64,000 nt of DNA from Aldersonia sp036524855 (GCA_036524855.1 DATDBL010000130.1:62001-126000), one strand, 5' to 3'. Numbered from the stretch's first letter, positions 37,615-46,602 are shown. Notes: generated by a model from the sequence alone, not told the origin. Translations and numbers: made by a program.

Positions 37615-37981
37615 GACGGACTCCTAGTCTATATAGCAGATGGGCCATCAAGTATATGCGATGCTGCACGTTCGATCGACTCGACGTACCGAGCGCCGAT
37701 TTGGTTCCCCGACCACGCGTTCTCTACACTGGCACAGTTGCCCGGACAAACGGCGCGTTCGCGCGTGCCCGGACCCGCGCGACGACCAGCGAAGTAACAC
37801 TCCGGTGCGATGTTCTCGCATCGGCGTGGCACCACCCCGAACCGGCCACCGCCGGTCCGGACCGATCACTTCGCGGTAGGCCCACGACGCGACGAACCAG
37901 GCCCGACGGAACTGTGTGTCGGGAACCGGCCCGAGCGTGCTGCATGGGAACCGCTGCGAGAAAGGTTGACGGAACGCTGTC
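37615..37981 (+). other. Leader between vapB and rpsH
   Basis: This 367-bp gap holds no gene. It contains the divergent vapBC control region at its left end, the candidate promoter at 37701-37730 and then about 250 bases of leader to rpsH. An autoregulatory S8-type site could lie in the leader but none was identified. Confidence 0.5.
37701..37730 (+). promoter_or_regulatory. Candidate promoter for the second spc block (rpsH to rplO)
   Basis: TTGGTT at 37701-37706 and TACACT at 37725-37730 with an 18-base spacer. A separate promoter is needed here because the spc operon is interrupted upstream. Confidence 0.55.
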
Positions 37982-38380
37982 ATGACCATGACCGATCCGA
38001 TCGCAGACTTCCTCACGCGTCTGCGCAACGCCAACTCGGCGTACCACGACGAGGTGAAGCTTCCGCACTCGAAGCTGAAGGCGAACATCGCCGAGATCCT
38101 CAAGCGCGAGGGCTACATCGCCGAGTACCGCACCGAGGATGCCGCGGTCGGCAAGACCCTCGTCGTCGATCTCAAGTACGGCCCGAGCCGTGAGCGCAGC
38201 CTCGCCGGCGTGCGTCGCGTCTCCAAGCCCGGCCTGCGGGTCTACGCGAAATCCACCAACCTGCCCAAGGTTCTGGGCGGCCTCGGCGTGGCGATCATCT
38301 CCACGTCCTCCGGCCTGCTCACCGACCGCCAGGCAGCCAAGCAGGGTGTAGGCGGGGAAGTCCTCGCCTACGTCTGGTAA
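37982..38380 (+). CDS. rpsH: 30S ribosomal protein S8
   Basis: 132 residues (MTMTDPIADFLTRLRNANSA), ending in the conserved STSSGLLTDRQAAKQGVGGE region. A second ATG two codons in is also possible. S8 binds 16S rRNA and, in other bacteria, represses the spc operon. It restarts the ribosomal gene order after the 17.7-kb island. Confidence 0.99.
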   Translation: MTMTDPIADFLTRLRNANSAYHDEVKLPHSKLKANIAEILKREGYIAEYRTEDAAVGKTLVVDLKYGPSRERSLAGVRRVSKPGLRVYAKSTNLPKVLGGLGVAIISTSSGLLTDRQAAKQGVGGEVLAYVW

Positions 38381-38391
38381 GGGGGACGGAC

Positions 38392-38928
38392 ATGTCGCGT
38401 ATCGGTAAGAAGCCGATCACGGTTCCCTCGGGCGTCGAGGTGAAGATCGACGGTCAGGACGTCGCGGTGAAGGGCCCCAAGGGCAGCCTCGCGCTGACTG
38501 TCGCGGAACCGATCACCATCGCGCAGGAGGACGGTCAGCTCGCTGTGAGCCGCCCAGACGACGAGCGCCGCAGCCGCGCGCTGCACGGCCTCACCCGCAC
38601 CCTGGTGCAGAACCTGATCGTCGGGGTCACCGAGGGCTACACCACCAAGATGGAGATCCACGGCGTCGGCTACCGCGTCGCGCTCAAGGGCAAGGATCTC
38701 GAGTTCGCGCTCGGCTACAGCCACCCGGTGCCGATTCCGGCGCCCGACGGCATCACCTTCGCGGTCGAGACCCCCACAAGGTTCTCCATCTCCGGTATCG
38801 ACAAGCAGAAGGTCGGCCAGATCTCGGCCAACATCCGCCGCCTGCGTCGCCCCGACCCGTACAAGGGCAAGGGCATTCGCTACGAAGGCGAGCAGATCCG
38901 GCGCAAGGTCGGAAAGACGGGTAAGTGA
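38392..38928 (+). CDS. rplF: 50S ribosomal protein L6
   Basis: 178 residues (MSRIGKKPITVPSGVEVKID) with the C-terminal RRPDPYKGKGIRYEGEQIRRK typical of L6. It lies 11 bases after rpsH. L6 supports the GTPase-associated centre. Confidence 0.99.
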   Translation: MSRIGKKPITVPSGVEVKIDGQDVAVKGPKGSLALTVAEPITIAQEDGQLAVSRPDDERRSRALHGLTRTLVQNLIVGVTEGYTTKMEIHGVGYRVALKGKDLEFALGYSHPVPIPAPDGITFAVETPTRFSISGIDKQKVGQISANIRRLRRPDPYKGKGIRYEGEQIRRKVGKTGK

Positions 38929-39335
38929 TGAGCCAGACCGAGAACCAGAAGGCCAAGCGGATCCCGCTCGGCAAGGACGCCTCCACCACGCGTCGGCTGT
39001 CGAAGACGCGTCGCCATTTCCGGTTGCGCAAGAAGATCTCGGGCACGCCGCAGCGCCCGCGCCTCGTGGTGAACCGCAGTTCGCGGCACCTGCACGCGCA
39101 GATCGTCGACGACCTCGCCGGGCGCACACTGGCCGCGGCGTCGACCATCGAGGCCGACGTGCGCGCGCTCGATGGCGACAAGTCCGCCCGCGGAGCGAAG
39201 GTCGGCGAATTGCTCGCAGCGCGTGCCAAGGCGGCCGGCATCGAGGCCGTGGTCTTCGACCGCGGTGGCCACGACTACCACGGCCGCATCGCGGCCCTGG
39301 CGGACGCGGCGCGCGAAGGCGGGTTGAAATTCTGA
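38928..39335 (+). CDS. rplR: 50S ribosomal protein L18
   Basis: 135 residues from the ATG that shares its first base with the rplF stop; a GTG three bases earlier is in frame. Family features: RLVVNRSSRHLHAQIVDD and FDRGGHDYHGRIAALADAAR. L18 carries 5S rRNA. rpsE follows after a 52-base gap. Confidence 0.98.
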   Translation: MSQTENQKAKRIPLGKDASTTRRLSKTRRHFRLRKKISGTPQRPRLVVNRSSRHLHAQIVDDLAGRTLAAASTIEADVRALDGDKSARGAKVGELLAARAKAAGIEAVVFDRGGHDYHGRIAALADAAREGGLKF

Positions 39336-39387
39336 TGAGAACACAGTCGGCACATCCAAAGATGGCAACAAACGGAGGGAACGCCTG

Positions 39388-40026
39388 ATGCCCGGACGTC
39401 AGAGGCGTGACGGCGGCAGCGGACCCGCCGGAGCAAGCGGAGGAAGCACCGAGGGTCGTGGCGACCGTCGCGACCGTCGGGACCAGCGTGGCGGGCGCGA
39501 CTCGGCCGAGAAGAGCAATCAGCTCGAGCGCGTCGTCGCGATCAACCGCGTATCGAAGGTCGTCAAGGGCGGCCGGCGTTTCAGCTTCACCGCGCTGGTC
39601 ATCGTCGGTGACGGCGCCGGCCTGGTCGGTGTCGGCTACGGCAAGGCCAAGGAAGTGCCCGCGGCCATTCAGAAGGGTGTCGAGGAGGCTCGCAAGAACT
39701 TCTTCCGCGTCCCGATGATCGGCTCCACGATCACCCACCCGGTGCAGGGTGAGGCCGCGGCGGGCGTCGTCATGCTTCGTCCGGCCAGCCCGGGTACCGG
39801 GGTGATCGCCGGCGGCGCCGTCCGCGCCGTACTCGAGTGCGCGGGCATCCACGACATCCTGTCCAAGTCGCTCGGCAGCGACAACGCGATCAACGTCGTC
39901 CATGCGACGGTCGCGGCACTCAAGATGCTGCAGCGCCCCGAGGAGGTCGCGGCCCGCCGTGGCCTGCCGATCGAGGACGTCGCCCCTGCGGGCATGCTGC
40001 GCGCACGCGCCGGACAGGGGGCCTGA
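39388..40026 (+). CDS. rpsE: 30S ribosomal protein S5
   Basis: 212 residues. The first 40 are a Gly/Arg/Asp-rich actinobacterial extension; the S5 double-stranded-RNA-binding and C-terminal domains follow (VVAINRVSKVVKGGRRFSFT, then VPMIGSTITHPVQGE and SKSLGSDNAINVVHAT). S5 shapes the mRNA entry and decoding fidelity. Confidence 0.99.
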   Translation: MPGRQRRDGGSGPAGASGGSTEGRGDRRDRRDQRGGRDSAEKSNQLERVVAINRVSKVVKGGRRFSFTALVIVGDGAGLVGVGYGKAKEVPAAIQKGVEEARKNFFRVPMIGSTITHPVQGEAAAGVVMLRPASPGTGVIAGGAVRAVLECAGIHDILSKSLGSDNAINVVHATVAALKMLQRPEEVAARRGLPIEDVAPAGMLRARAGQGA

Positions 40027-40028
40027 CC

Positions 40029-40277
40029 ATGGCCCAACTGAAGATCACCCAGGTCAAGAGCACCATCGGGACCAAGCAGAACCAGCGGGAGAGCCTGCGG
40101 ACGCTCGGCCTGCGCAAGATCCGGCAGTCGGTGGTGCGCGAGGACAACGCGCAGAACCGGGGCCTGGTCAACACGGTGCGCCATCTCGTCACGGTCGAGG
40201 AGGTCGGGGCGAGCGAAGCGACGGGGGAGAACACCGGGGCGAGCGAAGCGACGGGGGAGAGGACACCGCGAGTATGA
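40029..40277 (+). CDS. rpmD: 50S ribosomal protein L30 with a repeat-derived C-terminal tail
   Basis: 82 residues, about 20 longer than usual. The L30 body is MAQLKITQVKSTIGTKQNQR to NTVRHLVTVEE. The tail is GASEATGEN-TGASEATGER, encoded by two copies of a 21-bp sequence that also occurs, inverted, in another gene of this window. The stop overlaps the rplO ATG. The tail looks like a repeat insertion tolerated at the C-terminus. Confidence 0.97.
   Translation: MAQLKITQVKSTIGTKQNQRESLRTLGLRKIRQSVVREDNAQNRGLVNTVRHLVTVEEVGASEATGENTGASEATGERTPRV
40206..40226 (+). repeat. 21-bp dispersed repeat, copy 1 (in rpmD)
   Basis: Begins GGGGCGAGCG and ends GCGACGGGG. An exact second copy lies 30 bases downstream and an exact inverted copy at 57023-57043. 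Confidence 0.85.
40236..40256 (+). repeat. 21-bp dispersed repeat, copy 2 (in rpmD)
   Basis: Identical to the copy at 40206-40226; the two form a 30-bp tandem including AGAACACC between them. Confidence 0.85.
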
Positions 40278-40714
40278 CGATCAAACTGCATCACCTGAAG
40301 CCGGCGGCCGGCGAGAAGACGGCCAAGACCCGTGTCGGTCGCGGCGAGGGATCCAAGGGCAAGACCGCCGGTCGCGGCACCAAGGGCACCAAGGCGCGCA
40401 AGAACGTCTCGGCCGCCTTCGAGGGCGGGCAGATGCCGCTGCACATGCGGCTGCCCAAGCTCAAGGGCTTCACCAACCGGTTCCGCACCGAGTACCAGGT
40501 CGTGAACGTCGCGGACCTGGCGAAGCTCTTCCCCGAGGGCGGCGCCGTCGGCGTCGACGACCTCGTCGCGAAGGGCGCGGTGCGCAAGAACCAGCTGGTG
40601 AAGGTGCTCGGCGAGGGCGAGATCGGCGTCGCGGTGCAGGTCACCGCGGACAAGTTCTCCGGTTCGGCGAAGGAGAAGATCGCCGCCGCCGGGGGTACCG
40701 TCTCCGAGCGCTGA
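40274..40714 (+). CDS. rplO: 50S ribosomal protein L15
   Basis: 146 residues (MTIKLHHLKPAAGEKTAKTR), with GRGEGSKGKTAGRGTKG and FEGGQMPLHMRLPKLKGF. ATG overlaps the rpmD stop. Last ribosomal protein of the spc block; a hairpin follows. Confidence 0.99.
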   Translation: MTIKLHHLKPAAGEKTAKTRVGRGEGSKGKTAGRGTKGTKARKNVSAAFEGGQMPLHMRLPKLKGFTNRFRTEYQVVNVADLAKLFPEGGAVGVDDLVAKGAVRKNQLVKVLGEGEIGVAVQVTADKFSGSAKEKIAAAGGTVSER

Positions 40715-40733
40715 CTCCCGAGGGGTCGCACGT

Positions 40734-40768
40734 CGAGCCGCGGTCGATAGCACTTCGACCGCGGCTCG
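40734..40768 (+). terminator. 14-bp hairpin after rplO
   Basis: Arms CGAGCCGCGGTCGA and its exact complement around a 7-base loop TAGCACT, with no T-run. It separates the spc block from secY. Confidence 0.75.
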
Positions 40769-40842
40769 CGTCGTCTGTGATCGGACCATCCCGGCAGGCC
40801 GGATCCACCCGACCGGTCAGGTGAGGTGTCCGAACCGACTGT

Positions 40843-40848
40843 TATTCT
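40843..40848 (+). promoter_or_regulatory. Possible -10 element of the secY-adk-map promoter
   Basis: TATTCT in the 297-bp gap between rplO and secY, downstream of the hairpin. No clear -35 is seen. A leader of about 160 bases would follow. Confidence 0.3.
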
Positions 40849-41011
40849 CGAAAACTGCGAGACCGGGAGCCCGGTTCCTCGCATTGTGTTCGCCGGTGCT
40901 GGTCACATCGCCGACGGCCACAGACCAGAACGCCCCACGACCACAGACCGTTATCGCTGGCACGGCCAGCTTCCCGCCTAGTCGCCGCGCCGGCGACACC
41001 CAGGAGGATCT

Positions 41012-42334
41012 TTGCTTTCCGCCTTCGTGTCGGCCTTCCGGACCCCGGACTTGAGACGGAAGATTCTCTTCACGCTCGGTCTGGTGGCCCTCTACCGGCT
41101 CGGTGCGTCGGTGCCCTCACCCGGCGTCGACTACGGCAACGTACAGCAATGTATCGACCAGGTCTCCGGCGGCGACTCGGCGGGCATCTACCAGCTGATC
41201 AACCTGTTCTCCGGCGGCGCGCTGCTGCAACTGTCGGTCTTCGCGATCGGCATCATGCCGTACATCACCGCGAGCATCATCGTCCAGCTGCTCACCGTGG
41301 TCATTCCGCGGTTCATGGAGCTGAAAAAAGAAGGCCAGGCCGGCCAGACGAAGATGACGCAGTACACGCGCTACATCTCGATTGCGCTCGCCGTGCTGCA
41401 GGCCACCGGCATCGTCGCCCTCGCCGCCCGGGGTCAGCTGCTGCAGGGCTGTCAACAGGAGATCATCGCCGACCAGAGCATCTTCGGGCTCGTCATCATC
41501 GTGCTGGTGATGACCGCCGGCGCCGCGCTGGTGATGTGGTTCGGCGAGTTGATCACCGAGCGCGGCATCGGCAACGGCATGTCGCTGCTGATCTTCGCCG
41601 GCATCGCCTCGCGCATCCCGTCGGAGGGCAAGGCCATCCTCGACAGCCGCGGCCCGCTGGTGTTCGCCCTGGTCTGCGTCGCCGCGCTCGCGATCGTCAC
41701 CGCGGTCGTGTTCGTCGAGCAGGGCCAGCGCCGCATCCCCGTGCAGTACGCCAAGCGCATGGTCGGCCGCAAGATGTACGGCGGCTCATCGACCTACCTG
41801 CCGCTGAAGGTCAACCAGGCGGGCGTCATCCCCGTGATCTTCGCCTCCTCGCTGCTCTATCTGCCCAACCTCATCGCGCAGCTCACCTCGGCGACCACCG
41901 CTGCGAACCCGAGCTGGTGGCAGCGCATCATCCAGACCTACCTCGTCAATCCGGGCAACCCGGTCTACATCGCGATCTACTTCGCCCTGATCGTGTTCTT
42001 CACGTACTTCTACGTGGCGATCACCTTCGATCCGGAGGAGCGCGCGGACGAGATGAAGAAGTTCGGCGGCTTCATCCCGGGTATCCGACCGGGACGGCCG
42101 ACCGCCGACTATCTCCAATACGTATTGAGCCGGATCACACTTCCGGGCTCGATCTACCTCGGCCTGGTCGCGGTTCTGCCGAACCTGTTCCTCGACCTGG
42201 GCGCCTCCGGAAGCCAGGGCAACCTGCCGTTCGGTGGCACGGCGGTGCTGATCATGGTCAGCGTCGGCCTCGACACGGTCAAACAGATCGAAAGTCAGTT
42301 GATGCAACGCAACTACGAAGGGTTCCTCAAGTGA
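41012..42334 (+). CDS. secY: Protein translocase subunit SecY
   Basis: 440 residues with ten membrane segments. The start is a TTG (MLSAFVSAFRTPDLRRKILF) behind AGGAGG, as in mycobacterial SecY. Conserved cytoplasmic loops are present: YAKRMVGRKMYGGSSTYLPL and FGGFIPGIRPGRPTADYLQY. SecY is the channel for Sec-dependent export. Its stop overlaps the adk GTG by four bases. Confidence 0.99.
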   Translation: MLSAFVSAFRTPDLRRKILFTLGLVALYRLGASVPSPGVDYGNVQQCIDQVSGGDSAGIYQLINLFSGGALLQLSVFAIGIMPYITASIIVQLLTVVIPRFMELKKEGQAGQTKMTQYTRYISIALAVLQATGIVALAARGQLLQGCQQEIIADQSIFGLVIIVLVMTAGAALVMWFGELITERGIGNGMSLLIFAGIASRIPSEGKAILDSRGPLVFALVCVAALAIVTAVVFVEQGQRRIPVQYAKRMVGRKMYGGSSTYLPLKVNQAGVIPVIFASSLLYLPNLIAQLTSATTAANPSWWQRIIQTYLVNPGNPVYIAIYFALIVFFTYFYVAITFDPEERADEMKKFGGFIPGIRPGRPTADYLQYVLSRITLPGSIYLGLVAVLPNLFLDLGASGSQGNLPFGGTAVLIMVSVGLDTVKQIESQLMQRNYEGFLK

Positions 42335-42876
42335 GAATCGTTTTGCTCGGTCCGCCCGGCGCTGGGAAGGGCACGCAGGCCGTGCTGCTGTCCGAGAAGC
42401 TGGGTGTACCCCACATCTCCACCGGGGACCTCTTCCGCGCGAACATCGGGCAGTCCACCCCGTTGGGCCTCGAAGCGAAGAAGTACCTCGACGCGGGCGA
42501 CCTCGTGCCCAGCGACATCACCAACCGGATGGTGCAGGCCCGGGTCGCCGAACCCGACGCCGTCAACGGGTTCGTCCTCGACGGGTTCCCCCGCACGGTC
42601 GACCAGGCCGAGGCACTCGAACAGATCCTCGCCGATCTCGACACCAAACTCGACGCGGTGCTGTGCTTCGTCGTCGACGAGGACGTCGTGGTCGAGCGGA
42701 TGCTCGCCCGCGGGCGCGCCGACGACAGCGAGGACGTCATCCGCAACCGGCTGCGGGTCTACAAGGAAGAGACCGAGCCGCTGCTGACCCATTACGACGG
42801 TCTCGTCGTGTCGGTCGACGGCATCGGCGAGGTCGACGAGGTCAACAAGCGGGCCCTGCAAGCGCTGGGCCGCTAG
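42331..42876 (+). CDS. adk: Adenylate kinase
   Basis: 181 residues, the short actinobacterial form lacking the zinc LID insertion. The P-loop is GPPGAGKGT, with LDGFPRT and the short lid RGRADDSEDVIRNRL. GTG start overlaps the secY stop. It interconverts AMP, ATP and ADP. map follows after 11 bases. Confidence 0.98.
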   Translation: MRIVLLGPPGAGKGTQAVLLSEKLGVPHISTGDLFRANIGQSTPLGLEAKKYLDAGDLVPSDITNRMVQARVAEPDAVNGFVLDGFPRTVDQAEALEQILADLDTKLDAVLCFVVDEDVVVERMLARGRADDSEDVIRNRLRVYKEETEPLLTHYDGLVVSVDGIGEVDEVNKRALQALGR

Positions 42877-42887
42877 GCGGGGCGTCG

Positions 42888-43682
42888 ATGGTGTTGCGCC
42901 GCAAGCGCAAGGTGGTGCCGTTCCGGTCGGCGGGCGAACTGGACGCGATGGCCGCGGCCGGCGAGGTCGTCGGCCGCGCGCTGGTCGCCGTGCGTGAGAC
43001 GGCTGTTCCCGGGGTGACCACGCTCGAACTCGACGCGGTCGCCGAGCAGGTCATTCGGGAGGCGGGAGCGATCCCGTCGTTCCTGGGTTACCACGGGTTC
43101 CCCGGCTCCATCTGTGCGTCGGTCAACGAGAAGGTCGTCCACGGCATACCGTCGGCCGACGAGGTGCTCGCCGAGGGCGACCTGATCTCGATCGACTGCG
43201 GCGCGATCCTCGACGGCTGGCACGGCGATTCCGCGTGGACCTTCGGTGTCGGTCGGATAATCGAGGCCGACCGACTCCTGTCGGAGGCCACGCGGCTGTC
43301 GATGGAGGCCGGCGTCGCGGCGATGCTGCCGGGAAACCGGCTCACCGACGTCTCGCACGCCATCGAATCGGGCACCCGCACCGCCGAAGCGGCGCACGGG
43401 CGCCGATACGGAATCGTCGACGGCTACGGCGGGCACGGCATCGGCCGCCAGATGCACCTCGAGCCGTTCCTGCCCAATGAGGGCGACCCCGGGCACGGAC
43501 CGGAACTGGTGGTCGGATCCACGCTTGCGATCGAGCCGATGCTCACGCTCGGTACCACCGAGACCAAGGTCCTCGACGACGACTGGACCGTCGTCACGAC
43601 CGACGGCAGCCGGGCAGCGCACTGGGAACACACCGTCGCCGTCACCGCGGAAGGGCCACGAATCCTCACCCCGCGCCAGTAG
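42888..43682 (+). CDS. map: Methionine aminopeptidase, type I
   Basis: 264 residues from ATG (MVLRRKRKVVPFRSAGELDA). Metal-binding residues are in SIDCGAILDGWHGDSAWTF (two aspartates), GYGGHGIGR (histidine), AIEPMLT and HWEHTVAV (glutamates). It removes the initiator methionine from nascent proteins. End of the secY operon, convergent with dtd nine bases away. Confidence 0.97.
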   Translation: MVLRRKRKVVPFRSAGELDAMAAAGEVVGRALVAVRETAVPGVTTLELDAVAEQVIREAGAIPSFLGYHGFPGSICASVNEKVVHGIPSADEVLAEGDLISIDCGAILDGWHGDSAWTFGVGRIIEADRLLSEATRLSMEAGVAAMLPGNRLTDVSHAIESGTRTAEAAHGRRYGIVDGYGGHGIGRQMHLEPFLPNEGDPGHGPELVVGSTLAIEPMLTLGTTETKVLDDDWTVVTTDGSRAAHWEHTVAVTAEGPRILTPRQ

Positions 43683-43690
43683 CGTGCGCT

Positions 43691-44128
43691 TTACGTCTCG
43701 AGCAGGACGGTCACCGGGCCGTCGTTGACGAGCGCGACGTGCATGTGCGCGCCGAACGAGCCGGTCGCGACCGTGGCACCGAGGTCGCGCAACGCGGCCA
43801 CGAACTCCTCGACCACCGGTTCGGCGACCGGCCCCGGCGCGGCCGCCGACCACGACGGCCGCCTGCCCTTGCGGGTGTCGGCATAGAGCGTGAACTGGCT
43901 GATCGCCAGGATCGGCGCGGCCGTGTCGGACGCGGAGCGTTCCCCGTCGAGAATGCGTAGCGACCACACCTTGCGGGCCAGGGCCTGCGCGTCGCCAGCG
44001 GTGTCGGAGTGCGTCACCCCGACCAGCGCGACGAGGCCCTGATGATCCGGACCCGGATCGATCGCGCCGACCACCTCGCCGTCGACCGTCACCGACGCCG
44101 ACGTCACCCGCTGGATCACCGCACGCAT
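43691..44128 (-). CDS. dtd: D-aminoacyl-tRNA deacylase
   Basis: 145 residues from the ATG at 44128 (MRAVIQRVTSASVTVDGEVV). The catalytic SQFTLYAD and the Gly-cisPro-type GPVTVLLE segments are present; the deacylase active site motif NDGPVTV is intact. It frees tRNA from D-amino acids. The frame is open 20 codons further up, but family starts agree with MRAVIQ. Confidence 0.95.
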   Translation of the reverse strand: MRAVIQRVTSASVTVDGEVVGAIDPGPDHQGLVALVGVTHSDTAGDAQALARKVWSLRILDGERSASDTAAPILAISQFTLYADTRKGRRPSWSAAAPGPVAEPVVEEFVAALRDLGATVATGSFGAHMHVALVNDGPVTVLLET

Positions 44129-44186
44129 ACCGGCAATCCTGACAGGGTCCGGAATTACCACGCCGCGAGCCGGGTTGGGTGCAGGC

Positions 44187-45041
44187 ATGGGATACGAGAA
44201 CCTCGGCAGCTACGGCGTCTGGCGCGGATACAAGGATGCCACCCCCGACGTCGCGGTCGGAATCGAACAACTCGGCTACGGGACGCTGTGGCTCGGTGGG
44301 TGCCGCCGCGCCGCGCTCGACTTCGTCGACCCGCTGCTCTCAGCCACGACCACGCTGACCGTCGCCACCGGCATCGCCGACATCTGGGCCAACCCGGTCG
44401 ATGAATTCGCCGCCTCGTTCCACCGCATCGAGCGGCGATTTCCGGGACGGTTCCTGCTCGGGATCGGCGCCGGTCACCCCGAGGCGCACCAGGCCTACAC
44501 CAGGCCCTACCGGGCGCTCGTCGACTATCTCGACGCGCTCGACGCCGCGGGCGTGCCGCGCGAGCGGCGCGCGCTCGCGGCGCTCGGCCCGAAGGTGCTC
44601 GAACTCTCCGCCGCCCGCACGCTCGGCGCGCACCCCTACCTCACCCCGCCCGCACACACCCGCTTCGCCCGCGACGTCCTCGGGCCGGACGCGCTGCTCG
44701 CGCCGGAACAGAAGGTCGTGCTCGAAACCGACCCGGCGCGCGCCCGCGAGATCGGCCGGCCCGTCGTCGACCGCCCCTACCTGCACCTGCGTAACTACGT
44801 CGCCAACCTGCACCGACTCGGCTACACCGACGCCGACATCGCCGACGGAGGCAGCGACGCCCTGATCGACGACCTCGTCGCGCACGGCGATGCCGATGCG
44901 ATCGCCGCGCGGTTGCGCGCCCACCTCGGCGCCGGGGCGAACCACGTCGCGATCCAGGTGCTGCCGCAGGACGGCGACCCGTTGCCGGCCCTGCGGGCGC
45001 TCGCCGATGTGCTGCAGATCGGTTGTGCACAACCGTCCTAA
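44187..45041 (+). CDS. F420-dependent LLM-class oxidoreductase (luciferase-like fold)
   Basis: 284 residues from MGYENLGSYGVWRG. The beginning (IEQLGYGTLWLGG), the VATGIADIWANPVDEFAASF strand and FPGRFLLGIGAGHPE are typical of F420-dependent luciferase-like oxidoreductases (TIGR03620-like). The gene is divergent from dtd with 58 bases between them. A TTG four codons upstream is possible. Substrate unknown; such enzymes reduce or oxidise small molecules with coenzyme F420. Confidence 0.88.
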   Translation: MGYENLGSYGVWRGYKDATPDVAVGIEQLGYGTLWLGGCRRAALDFVDPLLSATTTLTVATGIADIWANPVDEFAASFHRIERRFPGRFLLGIGAGHPEAHQAYTRPYRALVDYLDALDAAGVPRERRALAALGPKVLELSAARTLGAHPYLTPPAHTRFARDVLGPDALLAPEQKVVLETDPARAREIGRPVVDRPYLHLRNYVANLHRLGYTDADIADGGSDALIDDLVAHGDADAIAARLRAHLGAGANHVAIQVLPQDGDPLPALRALADVLQIGCAQPS

Positions 45042-45135
45042 GGGACTGTTAGGAATCCTCCGTCACCCTTCCCAGGTGGTTGTGGTGGGCCGCACAGTGG
45101 TCTTCGAACAGCACACACGCTGACAAGGAGACCTG

Positions 45136-46557
45136 GTGAGTACAACCGCAACCGGCGAACGCAGAGTCGTCGCCAACGTCCTTCGAGGTTCGATCGGCAA
45201 CCTCGTCGAGTGGTACGACTGGTACGTCTACGCGGCGTTCAGCGTCTACTTCGCGAAGGCGTTCTTCCCCGCTGAGGACCCCACCGCGCAGTTGCTGTCC
45301 ACGGCCGCGGTGTTCGCCGTCGGCTTCCTGATGCGCCCACTGGGCGGCTGGGCACTCGGCCGCTACGCGGACCGATTCGGTCGCCGCTCGGCACTGACTC
45401 TCTCGGTGACGGTGATGGCCGCCGGTTCGCTGGTGATCGCGGTGACCCCCAGCTACTCCTCGATCGGCGTCGTCGCACCGGTCGCGCTGCTGCTCGCCCG
45501 GTTGCTGCAGGGGCTGTCGGTCGGTGGTGAGTACGCCACCAGCGCGACCTACCTGTCGGAGGTCGCCTCCCCCGGCCGGCGCGGCTTCTACTCCAGCTTC
45601 CAGTACGTCACCTTGGTCGCGGGTCAGTTGACCGCACTGGGTGTGCAGATCGTGCTGCAGCAGGTCCTGACGCAGGACCAGATGTACAGCTGGGGCTGGC
45701 GGATCCCGTTCGCCATCGGCGCCACGGGTGCGGTCGTCGTCATGCTGCTCCGGCGCGGCATGGACGAGTCGGAGTCCTTCAAGGCGGCGGCGCAGCATGC
45801 GACCGACGCCCCGGCGAAGGCGCCCGGCTCGCTGCGTCTGCTGCTGCAATACCCGCGGGAGTGCCTGCTCGTTGTCGGCCTGACCCTCGGCGGCACGGTC
45901 GCGTTCTACACCTACACGACCTACATGCAGAAGTTCATGATCAACACCTCGGGTCTGTCGAAGACCACTGTTGCGTGGATCAACTTCGCCGCGCTGGTGG
46001 TGTTCGTGGTGCTGCAGCCCATCGCCGGCGCGCTGTCGGACCGGATCGGCCGGCGCAAGCTGCTCATGTTCTTCGGCATCGGCGGCACCCTGCTCACGGT
46101 GCCGATCATGACGACGCTCGCGCACACCACCAACCCGCTCGCCGCGTTCGGCCTGATGATGGTTGCACTGGTGATCATCACCGGCTACACCTCGATCAAC
46201 TCGATCGTGAAGGCCGAACTGTTCCCGACCAACATCCGCGCGCTCGGCGTCGGCCTGCCGTACGCGTTGACCGTGGCGATTTTCGGCGGCACCGCCGAGA
46301 TCATCGCACTGGCGTTGAAGAAGGCCGGGTACGAGTCGCTGTTCTTCTGGTACGTCGCCGGATGTGTGCTGATCTCCTTGATCACCTACTGCTTCATGCG
46401 CGAGACTTCGAAGCACTCCACCATCGATGGCGACACTGCAGGCACTGCCAACACTGCCAACACTGCCGACACTGCCGACGCTGGAGACACGGCGGTGGAC
46501 GAGCAGAAGGACCGCCGCACGGATGCCGACGATGAGCTCGTCGCCGTTCGCGGCTGA
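45136..46557 (+). CDS. MFS transporter of the metabolite:H+ symporter (MHS) family
   Basis: 473 residues, GTG start behind AAGGAG. Twelve membrane segments; the MHS signatures include GSIGNLVEWYDWYVYAAFSV, GRYADRFGRRSALTLSV and LLQGLSVGGEYATSATYLSE, and SDRIGRRKLLMFFG in the second half. It resembles alpha-ketoglutarate/dicarboxylate permeases. The C-terminal tail is low-complexity (TANTANTADTADAGDTA), produced by a 9-bp ACTGCCAAC-type repeat. The substrate is probably an organic acid. Confidence 0.92.
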   Translation: MSTTATGERRVVANVLRGSIGNLVEWYDWYVYAAFSVYFAKAFFPAEDPTAQLLSTAAVFAVGFLMRPLGGWALGRYADRFGRRSALTLSVTVMAAGSLVIAVTPSYSSIGVVAPVALLLARLLQGLSVGGEYATSATYLSEVASPGRRGFYSSFQYVTLVAGQLTALGVQIVLQQVLTQDQMYSWGWRIPFAIGATGAVVVMLLRRGMDESESFKAAAQHATDAPAKAPGSLRLLLQYPRECLLVVGLTLGGTVAFYTYTTYMQKFMINTSGLSKTTVAWINFAALVVFVVLQPIAGALSDRIGRRKLLMFFGIGGTLLTVPIMTTLAHTTNPLAAFGLMMVALVIITGYTSINSIVKAELFPTNIRALGVGLPYALTVAIFGGTAEIIALALKKAGYESLFFWYVAGCVLISLITYCFMRETSKHSTIDGDTAGTANTANTADTADAGDTAVDEQKDRRTDADDELVAVRG

Positions 46558-46602
46558 CCCCCTCGCGCCCGCGCCGGTCCTTCCTTACGGGAGGATCGGC
46601 GC

